Source: UKL13-2 sp038236905 | GTDB lineage: Bacteria > Pseudomonadota > Gammaproteobacteria > Burkholderiales > Usitatibacteraceae | Assembly (NCBI GenBank): GCA_038236905.1 | Contig: JBBRZG010000036.1 | Coordinates: 1 to 29,637, forward strand | DNA: 29,637 nt | Direction of reading: 5' to 3' | Shown here: positions 23,456-29,637 of the stretch, piece after piece | Layout of the letters: each line of letters begins with the position of its first letter | Position numbering within the stretch: the stretch's first letter is position 1 | The notes under the pieces: generated by a model | The model's input: only the letters and a program-made list of their open reading frames with translations | Database searches by the model: none | Told to the model about the DNA's origin: nothing | Position numbers and translations under genes: made by a program

Positions 23456-24043
23456 ATGGGTTTTGAAGCACCGCTTTCCTATGCGCGACGTAATCGTCCG
23501 GTCACCAAACGTCTTGGTCGTTTGGTGATGCGCCTATCCGGCTGGCGATTTGAGGGTGAATTACCGGATGTACCCAAAGTCCTTATCAGCGTCGCGCCGC
23601 ACACCACCAATTGGGATTTCGTTGTCGGTGTGATGACTTTATGGTCGCTGGACTTGAAACTTTCCTTCATCGGCAAACATACGTTGTTTCGAGGCTGGTT
23701 TGGCGCCTGGTTGCGTTCAATGGGCGGAATACCCGCTGATCGGCGCTCGAAGCGCGGATTAGTCGGTGAGGTGGTGGACGCGTTCAATGCCGCGGAGAAA
23801 ATGGTGCTCGCGCTGTCACCCGAGGGGACGCGTGCGCGGGATAAAGGCTTCAAAAGTGGTTTTTTGCATATCGCGTACGGCGCAAATGTGCCCATCTTGC
23901 TCGCGTATTTTGATTTCAAGAATCGCGTTATCGGCTTCGGACCGATGTTCCATCCGACTGGCGATGTTGAAGCAGACCTCGAATTTGTTATCAATTTTTA
24001 TCGACCGATTCGTGGCAAGTATTTGAAGAACTGGCAAGCTTAG
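23456..24043 (+). CDS. 1-acyl-sn-glycerol-3-phosphate acyltransferase-like protein
   Basis: This is a PlsC-superfamily protein that would acylate a lysophospholipid or similar acceptor at the inner face of the membrane. The catalytic Hx4D motif is HTTNWD (His49, Asp54). The second block is GGIPADRRS and the third LSPEGTRAR, with downstream GFLHIAYGANVPI. At 195 residues it is shorter than PlsC (~240), a size common to the accessory acyltransferases that use the SPEGTRA motif. The acceptor is therefore uncertain. Start ATG 23456 has only an A-rich leader. Confidence 0.85.
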   Translation: MGFEAPLSYARRNRPVTKRLGRLVMRLSGWRFEGELPDVPKVLISVAPHTTNWDFVVGVMTLWSLDLKLSFIGKHTLFRGWFGAWLRSMGGIPADRRSKRGLVGEVVDAFNAAEKMVLALSPEGTRARDKGFKSGFLHIAYGANVPILLAYFDFKNRVIGFGPMFHPTGDVEADLEFVINFYRPIRGKYLKNWQA

Positions 24044-24079
24044 CCGCCTGTCGTCGCATTTCGTTGACAAGAAAATGTT

Positions 24080-24322
24080 GTGAAGCCCCAATTCAGCGCG
24101 CTAGTTTCGTGCACCTGCGCGTCAATGGTGCGAATGGTATTGCAAGGCGTGAAGCATGTCACTGCATTAGGAATCGCTAATGCATTGAATATTCTGGAGA
24201 AATTATTTTTGAGGGAGTTGGCACGGCAAATGCTAATAAAAGTTTGTCAGAGAGCGATCTTTGGCAATTTCTCCTCCGAGAGCGGTTTGCCCGGCACCTT
24301 ATAGGTTGCCGGGCATTTTTTT
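24080..24322 (+). ncRNA. Candidate structured RNA or long 3' UTR ending in a terminator
   Basis: No protein was recognised in 24044-24456. The stretch has an 8-bp hairpin (TGCATTAG/CTAATGCA, 24163-24184, loop GAATCG). It also has a 9-nt long-range complement (GGAGAAATT at 24196-24204 with AATTTCTCC at 24266-24274), then the terminator. This nesting of helices ahead of a strong terminator is what an intergenic small RNA looks like. It could equally be the 3' UTR of the acyltransferase transcript. The 5' end is arbitrary, since no good promoter was found. Confidence 0.3.
24288..24322 (+). terminator. Rho-independent terminator
   Basis: TGCCCGGCA (24288-24296) pairs with TGCCGGGCA (24307-24315), the stem extended by CCT/AGG with one bulged T, followed directly by seven T (24316-24322). 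The T-run occurs only on the plus side, so it ends plus-strand transcripts. It lies 245 nt after the acyltransferase stop. Confidence 0.9.
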
Positions 24323-24456
24323 GCACGTCGGACGTGGATGTTAGGTATTGCCAAAGTTTTGATCGGGCCATCTGCGAGTCCGTTCTTGACTGCGTGACCG
24401 ATTGCAACCATCGGGACGCGGATCGGCGTAAATCATGTATTCAAAACTACTCTGAA

Positions 24457-26067
24457 TTACTCTTCAACCTTGGGTTGCTGCACGCGCCGAAATAATGCGG
24501 CAGTCGCTTTGGGTTGTTTGCCGCGCGGTGATTTTGATGCTGCGAGTGCGGCAGATGTTGCGGCGGCGGCCTCGTTTTCAGCGGGTGTCTTTACTTTCGA
24601 CTCGTAGGGTTTGCTGACATCAAAATCGCCGCCTGGGGTCGGCAGCCGTGAGGTGTGTGCTGGGGGCGCATCCGATTGTCGGCGGGGGCGCATACGATTC
24701 GCATCCTTATCGTCCCGTGGCGGCGGGCGACGCACTGTGCTATCAGGCTCATTGCCGTCGGTGCCAGTCGTCCTTGGCCGCGCGCGGTCACGTCCAACTT
24801 CACGTCCCGAGCGGTTGCCGGAGGCGCTCCGTTCGGCCGCGTCACCCGATGTTCGCGCTGTGCCAGAGGTGCGCGCGGCACCCGAGGCACTGGAGCGGGC
24901 AGGGGTTCGGGTTTCTGCGTCGAACTCAGGCGCGGTCAAGCGTGGAATTTCTCGCTTCAACAGTTTTTCAATACCGGCCAGGTACTCTTTTTCGTCCGGG
25001 CTGACCAATGAAATCGCCTCGCCCGGCGTGCCGGCGCGGCCGGTGCGGCCAATGCGATGCACATAGTCTTCCGGAGTGTTTGGCAGTTCGTAATTAATGA
25101 CGATCGGCAGCTGGTCAATATCAATGCCGCGTGCGGCCACATCGGTGGCCACCAGAAACTTAATCTTGCCCGTCTTAAAATCGTCTAATGCCAGCGTGCG
25201 CTCGCCTTGCGTCCGGTCGCCGTGAATGGCGGTGGCTGACAGCCCGTCTTTAATCAGTTGGCGGGTGAGACGGTCCGCGTCGCGCTTCATGCGTACAAAA
25301 ATCAGCGCTTGCTGCATATTGCGCGAGCGAATCAGATGGGTCAACAGGGCGTGTTTACGCGCGGCATCGACCTCGTAGGCCTGATGTGTGACCAGTTCAG
25401 CCGGTGCATTGCGGCGCGCGACCTCGATCATCGTCGGATTGCGCATGAACTGGCTGGCCAGCCGTTTTATTTCTTCCGAAAAGGTTGCCGAAAAGAGCAG
25501 GTTCTGGCGCATTGGCGGCAGTACTGCCAAGATGCGTGTAATGGCGGGCATAAAGCCCATGTCTAGCATCCGGTCTGCTTCATCAAAAACGAGAATTTGC
25601 ACCTGCGATAAATTGATACTTTTGCCCTCAAGGTGATCGAGCAGGCGCCCCGGCGTGGCTACCACAATCTCAGCCCCCGCCTGCAGCGCCTTGATCTGCG
25701 GCTTGATATCAATCCCGCCATACACCACGGCCACGCGTAGCGGCAGATGTTTGCTGTAGGTACGAATCGATTGCTCCACCTGTGCGGCGAGTTCGCGAGT
25801 AGGCACCAAGACCAGCGCGCGCACGGGATGGCGGGCAGGCGATGGGCTGCTGCTCGCGTTTGGCGCAAGTAATTGGAGCAACGGCAGCGTGAAGCTGGCG
25901 GTCTTACCGGTGCCGGTTTGGGCGCAGCCCATGATGTCCAACCGCGCCAAAATAGCGGGAATTGCCTGTGCTTGAATTGGGCTGGGCTCGGTGTAGCCCT
26001 GATCTTCCACCGCGCGCAGAAGTTCAGGAATTAGATTGAGTGAGGCAAATGAAGTCGGTGAAGACAT
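24457..26067 (-). CDS. rhlE: DEAD-box ATP-dependent RNA helicase RhlE
   Basis: It unwinds RNA during ribosome maturation and RNA decay. All helicase motifs are present: Q motif YTEPSPIQAQAIP, Walker A AQTGTGKT, PTRELA, DEAD, SAT, and HRIGRTGRAG. The core ends near residue 375. The remaining ~160 residues are low-complexity, rich in Arg, Ala, Pro, Ser and Asp, as in RhlE tails that bind RNA. The ATG at 26067 was chosen because a GGAAAG Shine-Dalgarno precedes it; a longer TTG start adds seven residues. It lies downstream of the GIY-YIG gene on the same strand, separated by about 200 nt. Confidence 0.95.
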   Translation of the reverse strand: MSSPTSFASLNLIPELLRAVEDQGYTEPSPIQAQAIPAILARLDIMGCAQTGTGKTASFTLPLLQLLAPNASSSPSPARHPVRALVLVPTRELAAQVEQSIRTYSKHLPLRVAVVYGGIDIKPQIKALQAGAEIVVATPGRLLDHLEGKSINLSQVQILVFDEADRMLDMGFMPAITRILAVLPPMRQNLLFSATFSEEIKRLASQFMRNPTMIEVARRNAPAELVTHQAYEVDAARKHALLTHLIRSRNMQQALIFVRMKRDADRLTRQLIKDGLSATAIHGDRTQGERTLALDDFKTGKIKFLVATDVAARGIDIDQLPIVINYELPNTPEDYVHRIGRTGRAGTPGEAISLVSPDEKEYLAGIEKLLKREIPRLTAPEFDAETRTPARSSASGAARTSGTARTSGDAAERSASGNRSGREVGRDRARPRTTGTDGNEPDSTVRRPPPRDDKDANRMRPRRQSDAPPAHTSRLPTPGGDFDVSKPYESKVKTPAENEAAAATSAALAASKSPRGKQPKATAALFRRVQQPKVEE

Positions 26068-26269
26068 TGGTGAAACTTTCCAATACAAATCAATGAGGTA
26101 ACGAAAAAAACAATTTCATATTGTACCGCGATGAAGGCTAGAACCTTTACCTCGAAAACCTCAGTACTTCGGTTGCTGAGGACACCGAACGGAGCGCAGC
26201 TCAATTGGCGAACGTGGTGATGCTAAATCTGACGCCATTTTTGCCGCCGAAGTCGGCGCAACTTAACCG
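26068..26269. other. GIY-YIG to rhlE intergenic region with hairpin
   Basis: No gene was found. A hairpin at 26159-26181 (CCTCAG/CTGAGG with an inner C(TTCG)G tetraloop) is the clearest structure. Read on the minus strand it is followed by TTTT, so it could attenuate or shape the rhlE leader. A second GC-rich inverted repeat lies near 26249-26261. Confidence 0.4.
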
Positions 26270-26512
26270 CTAATGCCCGAGCAAAAATGCCACTTTTTCT
26301 GAGCGCGGCAGTTGCTTGATTTTATATTCCGCTTTCGACGCGCTGGAGCGATCATCAAACGCGATTGAGCCGATTAAGCGTTGGGGTGGATTGGCTCGGG
26401 TGTACTTGGCTCCTTTGCCGCTGGCATGTTTGGCATAGCGAGCTTCAACATCGGTGGTGATACCCGCGTAAAGCGCGCCGTTGCTACATTCAATTAAATA
26501 CAAAAACCACAC
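26270..26512 (-). CDS. GIY-YIG domain protein (UPF0213/YhbQ type)
   Basis: This is an 80-residue single-domain member of the GIY-YIG nuclease superfamily. It begins VWFLYLIECSNGALYAGITT (the LYL...YAGIT core) with the conserved Arg in DVEARYAKHASGKGAKYT and the Glu in KAEYKIKQL. Small members of this group are of uncertain role, possibly DNA repair-related. The GTG at 26512 lies four nt after the MFS stop (26517), so the two are likely co-translated. A longer frame reading into the MFS gene is an artefact of overlap. Confidence 0.85.
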   Translation of the reverse strand: MWFLYLIECSNGALYAGITTDVEARYAKHASGKGAKYTRANPPQRLIGSIAFDDRSSASKAEYKIKQLPRSEKVAFLLGH

Positions 26513-26516
26513 AGTG

Positions 26517-27791
26517 TTATGCAGGATTGAAGGTTGCGGCGCGTCTGGTAACCGCTGCCTCACGGATCGGCAGATTGCATAGCGCAGCAGCGAGCGCCAG
26601 CACCATATCGGCCACCCACATCCAAGTGTAATTACCTTGCTGCGTGACTGCGATACCGCCCAACCATGCGCCAAAGAATCCGCCGATTTGGTGCGATAGC
26701 AGGGTGAGCCCGAACAGCGTGGAAAGATAGCGCGTGCCGAAAAGTTTGCCGACCACGCCAGCCGTGGGCGGAACCGTCGCAAGCCAGGTAAAGCCCAAGG
26801 CGGCCGCAAAAATATAGAATGTGGCGGCGGTTTTTGGGGCTAGCAAATACAGCCCGATAATGAGCGCCCGCGATGCATACATCCAGACCAAAATAGTTTT
26901 GCTGCGGTAACGGCCGACGCCCCAGCCAGCCATCAAGCTGCCGACAATATTAGCCAAGCCGATAATGGCCAGCGACCACCCGGCCACATTCGGGGGCAGC
27001 CCGCACAGCTGGATTTCGCCAGGCAAATGGGTAACCAAAAACGCGATATGAAAGCCGCAGGTGAAGAAGCCTGCGTGTAGCAACAAATAGCTGCGGTCTT
27101 GCAGCGCTTCGTAGACGGCCGTTCTAAGCGGCTTGTCTGATGGAGACAGCCGAACGCTGGCAGCAATTTTTGGCTCGGATGCCGCGTCGGTGCTGGTGTT
27201 TGACTTGTGGCCATCAGACTTTTTTCGCAATAGCCAGGCCATTGGCAAAGCAACAAGCGAGATTATGGCTAGCGACCACATCGCCCCCATCCAACCTAAC
27301 ACCGTGATGATTTTCTGTAGCAGCGGCGCGAATAAAAATTGTCCGAACGAGCCGCCCGCATTGATGACACCCGCCGCCATCCCGCGTCGCTCGGCAGGCA
27401 CGCGCTGTGCCGTGGCACCAATCAGCACCGCAAAACTGCCCGCACCCGAGCCAGCCGCGGTCAAAATTCCGATCGACAAAACCAAACCGAAGCCCGATCC
27501 CATCAACGGTGTAAGCGCGTAACCGATGGCCAATATGACGGCGCCGGCCGCCAGTACCCGGCCCGGGCCGTAGCGATCTGCGACCGCGCCCGCAATCGGC
27601 TGAACCGCGCCCCAAACGAATTGTCCAATCGCCATCGCAAAACTGATGGAGGCGATACCCAAACCTGTCGCTGTATTGATGGGCGAGACGAACAAGCCTT
27701 GGGATTGGCGCGCTCCCATGGTGATCATGAGCAGCGCAGCGGCGACCAAAACGATAAACCAGAAGGTATGCGGTTGTTTTGAAGATGTCAT
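26517..27791 (-). CDS. MFS transporter, monocarboxylate/oxalate-formate-like group
   Basis: This 424-residue inner-membrane transporter has about 12 membrane helices and a hydrophilic central loop (RKKSDGHKSNTSTD, residues ~190-205). The signature AVADRYGPGRVLAAG is the loop-2 motif of the superfamily. The N-terminal MGARQSQGLFVSPI resembles members that carry organic anions such as oxalate/formate or other monocarboxylates. The substrate is unknown. The first gene of a minus-strand group, it is followed by the GIY-YIG gene at 4 nt. No regulator gene lies next to it. Confidence 0.87.
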   Translation of the reverse strand: MTSSKQPHTFWFIVLVAAALLMITMGARQSQGLFVSPINTATGLGIASISFAMAIGQFVWGAVQPIAGAVADRYGPGRVLAAGAVILAIGYALTPLMGSGFGLVLSIGILTAAGSGAGSFAVLIGATAQRVPAERRGMAAGVINAGGSFGQFLFAPLLQKIITVLGWMGAMWSLAIISLVALPMAWLLRKKSDGHKSNTSTDAASEPKIAASVRLSPSDKPLRTAVYEALQDRSYLLLHAGFFTCGFHIAFLVTHLPGEIQLCGLPPNVAGWSLAIIGLANIVGSLMAGWGVGRYRSKTILVWMYASRALIIGLYLLAPKTAATFYIFAAALGFTWLATVPPTAGVVGKLFGTRYLSTLFGLTLLSHQIGGFFGAWLGGIAVTQQGNYTWMWVADMVLALAAALCNLPIREAAVTRRAATFNPA

Positions 27792-28097
27792 AAGCGTCTA
27801 GGATAGTTTGGTAGCGATTGCAGCTGACGATAACAAACGAAAGCAATCGGCAACGGTAACGGCATTAGCAATATCCAATAAAGATAGCAGAATCCACTGT
27901 AAGCTCGGCACTTGGATTAAATGCAGCGGCGTCACAAACCTTTTTCTCAATGAGCTTGTTACGGTGTGCTGTGGTTTGGCTGCGGTTGGTTGCTGTCGGC
28001 CGCTGTTGGCGGCATTCGGCTCAAGCGAATTGCAGATCGATCGTAATCGGCGCTTTTTGTAATCGTCGTCAGGACATTAAAGCGCCCGAAAAAACAT
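27792..28097. other. Divergent intergenic region, MFS/NRAMP
   Basis: This gene-free stretch of 306 nt carries the promoters of two divergent transporter genes. I see T/G-rich text around 27950-28010 but no operator, MntR/Fur-like palindrome or riboswitch core that I can defend. Confidence 0.5.
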
Positions 28098-29495
28098 ATG
28101 AAAAAAGCCATCGATATCGTTAAAGAGCATCCGGCCGTCATGCACCTCGGTCCGGGCTTGATTACGGGTGCAGCGGACGATGATCCGTCGGGCATTGCGA
28201 CCTACTCACAAGCCGGCGCGCAGTTCGGTTTCAATATGCTGTGGACGGTGTTATTCACCTACCCGCTGATGGTCGGTATTCAGATGATCAGCGCGCGGCT
28301 CGGCTGCATCACCGGTAAGGGACTCGCATCAAATATTCGCGCGCATTTTCCCGCGTGGATTCTGTATGGCGTGGTCGGGCTGCTGCTGATTGCGAACACG
28401 ATCAATATTGCCGCCAACATTGCCGCGATGGCGGAAGCGCTGCGACTGATTGCGGGCGGCTCGGCGCATATTTATGCGGTTACATTCGGCCTGCTGTGTC
28501 TCGTGATGCAGGTGTTTTTGCCCTATGAAAAATATGTGCGTTATTTAAAATGGCTGACACTTGCACTGCTATCGTACGTCGCCGTCTTATTCACGATTCA
28601 CGTGCCGTGGACGGAAGTGGTGGCGCGGGCGGTATGGCCACATCTATCGCTCGATAATGATTCGATCACGGTCATTGTGGCGGTGTTCGGTACCACCATC
28701 AGCCCTTATCTTTTCTTCTGGCAAGCTGCCCAGGAAATGGAAGATTTGCGCTCTAAAAATGCTAAGGCCGATAACCATGCCGCAGCGCGGCCGAGCTTTG
28801 CACAATCCTCTAAAAATGGCGCGAGGAATGCTTCATCGGCCGCAAACGTAAACGTAAACGTAAATGAAACCGGCCAGGTCGGGCAAGCGAGCAGCATCGA
28901 TAACGTCACCGAAGAGGTTATCAAAGGTCACTTGAGGCGCATTAAATGGGACACATACATTGGCATGGGCTTCTCGAATCTGGTCGCCTTTTTTATTATT
29001 CTCACCACCGCTGCGACCCTGCACGTCAGCGGCATCACCAATATTCAGACCTCTGCGCAAGCCGCTGAAGCGCTGCGACCATTGGCGGGCGATTTTACGT
29101 TTCTCTTGTTCAGCCTCGGCATTATTGGTACCGGCATGCTGGCCGTACCCGTGCTGGCCGGTTCAGCGGCCTATGCAGTCGCTGAGACGCTCGATTGGCG
29201 CACCGGCCTTGATCTGAAGCTTGAAGAGGGCAAAGGCTTTTACAGCATTATTTCAGTGGCTACTTTAGGCGGCGTGATTCTTTGTTTCACGCCGATTGAT
29301 CCCATGAAAGAGCTTTTTTATAGTGCCGTTCTCAATGGCGTCATCGCCGTGCCGATCATGATCGTGATGATGATGTTGGGCTCTCGCCGTGAAGTGATGG
29401 GCGATTACGCGATCGGCCCGCGGTTGCGCCGACTAGGCTGGACCGCCACGGTGGTCATGGCGATTGCGGTAGTGGCGATGCTGGTGACGATCTAG
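28098..29495 (+). CDS. NRAMP-family divalent metal transporter, atypical
   Basis: This ~465-residue inner-membrane protein has about 11 hydrophobic helices. The TM1 motif is AADDDPSGIATYSQ (canonical DPGN here DPSG). The TM6 region reads GTTISPYLFFWQAAQE, where typical manganese/iron NRAMPs have a metal-binding Met and a His (MPH); here these are Ser and Tyr. After TM7 come TAATLHVSGITNIQTSAQAA and LGIIGTGMLAVPVLAGSAAY. Related NRAMP-like proteins lacking the Met are known to move magnesium or other hard cations, so manganese is not assured. A low-complexity loop of ~55 residues between TM6 and TM7 (coded about 28745-28905) includes a NVNVNVNE run. Confidence 0.85.
   Translation: MKKAIDIVKEHPAVMHLGPGLITGAADDDPSGIATYSQAGAQFGFNMLWTVLFTYPLMVGIQMISARLGCITGKGLASNIRAHFPAWILYGVVGLLLIANTINIAANIAAMAEALRLIAGGSAHIYAVTFGLLCLVMQVFLPYEKYVRYLKWLTLALLSYVAVLFTIHVPWTEVVARAVWPHLSLDNDSITVIVAVFGTTISPYLFFWQAAQEMEDLRSKNAKADNHAAARPSFAQSSKNGARNASSAANVNVNVNETGQVGQASSIDNVTEEVIKGHLRRIKWDTYIGMGFSNLVAFFIILTTAATLHVSGITNIQTSAQAAEALRPLAGDFTFLLFSLGIIGTGMLAVPVLAGSAAYAVAETLDWRTGLDLKLEEGKGFYSIISVATLGGVILCFTPIDPMKELFYSAVLNGVIAVPIMIVMMMLGSRREVMGDYAIGPRLRRLGWTATVVMAIAVVAMLVTI
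28842..28865 (+). repeat. In-frame hexamer microsatellite in the NRAMP gene
   Basis: Four 6-bp units (GCAAAC, GTAAAC, GTAAAC, GTAAAT) encode Asn-Val repeats in the loop between TM6 and TM7. Gain or loss of a unit keeps the frame, so length variation would be tolerated. Confidence 0.8.
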
Positions 29496-29637
29496 ATTTT
29501 AAACACTAGCATTGGCGGGCATCTTGAAGGAAAAACCCGGATTCAAGTTCGAATAGCGATGTTATTGGGCGCTAGATAAAGGGGTGAGGACACGAAAAGC
29601 GGTACCCTTTTGTTTCTGAGACGAAAGGATATCGCCA
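29496..29637. other. Downstream of NRAMP gene, no feature
   Basis: 142 nt to the window end. I see no gene, terminator or recognisable site; it may be the leader of a gene beyond the edge. Confidence 0.4.

Noticed and set aside
24288..24322. Terminator of rhlE on the minus strand
   Set aside because: The T-run occurs only on the plus side; read on the minus strand the hairpin is followed by AAACCGC.
26513..26809. N-terminal extension of the GIY-YIG protein
   Set aside because: It overlaps the MFS coding sequence in another frame and is not GIY-YIG-like; the GTG at 26512 fits the family and the 4-nt spacing.
1..29637. tRNA, rRNA, CRISPR or transposase genes
   Set aside because: No cloverleaf, ribosomal core sequence, spaced repeat array or DDE transposase text was seen on either strand.

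Overview
The window looks like a betaproteobacterial chromosome, most likely Burkholderiales or a relative. The evidence is the gene order ribB-ribH-nusB-thiL-pgpA, an OxyR with the classical redox cysteines, a HiPIP with a Tat leader, an RpoE/RseA-type pair, and a DUF6352-type protein. Base composition is moderate, a little over half G+C by eye. No rRNA, tRNA, CRISPR array, transposase or prophage gene was seen. Genus cannot be fixed from this sequence.

Layout: positions 1-2400 are a decayed zone. It holds a 3' remnant of an S9 prolyl-oligopeptidase-family gene, an intact hydroxyacid dehydrogenase (GhrA-like), and a VOC/glyoxalase gene broken by one in-frame stop. Positions 2609-7333 are a tight plus-strand operon: riboflavin synthesis (ribB, ribH), nusB, thiamine phosphate kinase (thiL), phosphatidylglycerophosphatase (pgpA) and a glycerophosphodiesterase (ugpQ). 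It is followed by oxyR and a convergent CorC/PaeA-type membrane protein. At 9912-10210 lies a pseudogene of the Cdd1 helix-hairpin-helix family, hidden by one stop and one frameshift. Next come a HiPIP gene, rpoE and a very short RseA-like anti-sigma gene that keeps only the cytoplasmic sigma-binding domain.

Positions 11.8-22 kb are rich in cell-wall enzymes: a MurA of a divergent second type, a D-Ala-D-Ala dipeptidase (M15D), a PBP4 (DacB), a large TonB-dependent receptor with a clear terminator, a beta-lactamase-fold serine hydrolase, and an S66 LD-carboxypeptidase with a Tat leader. The S66 family is usually cytoplasmic, so the Tat leader is unusual. Together they could form a system for wall-peptide uptake and trimming; this is an inference from proximity and family, and the genes are not one operon.

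Positions 22-29.6 kb hold a DUF6352-type gene, a small conserved-looking protein, a PlsC-like acyltransferase, a possible structured RNA ending in a strong terminator (24.08-24.32 kb), and a minus-strand group of an MFS transporter, a GIY-YIG protein and the RNA helicase RhlE. Last is an NRAMP-family metal transporter that lacks the usual TM6 methionine and carries a low-complexity insert coded partly by a hexamer repeat.

The large genes are all intact while three small loci carry classic inactivating lesions. This argues for genuine gene decay rather than poor sequence quality.
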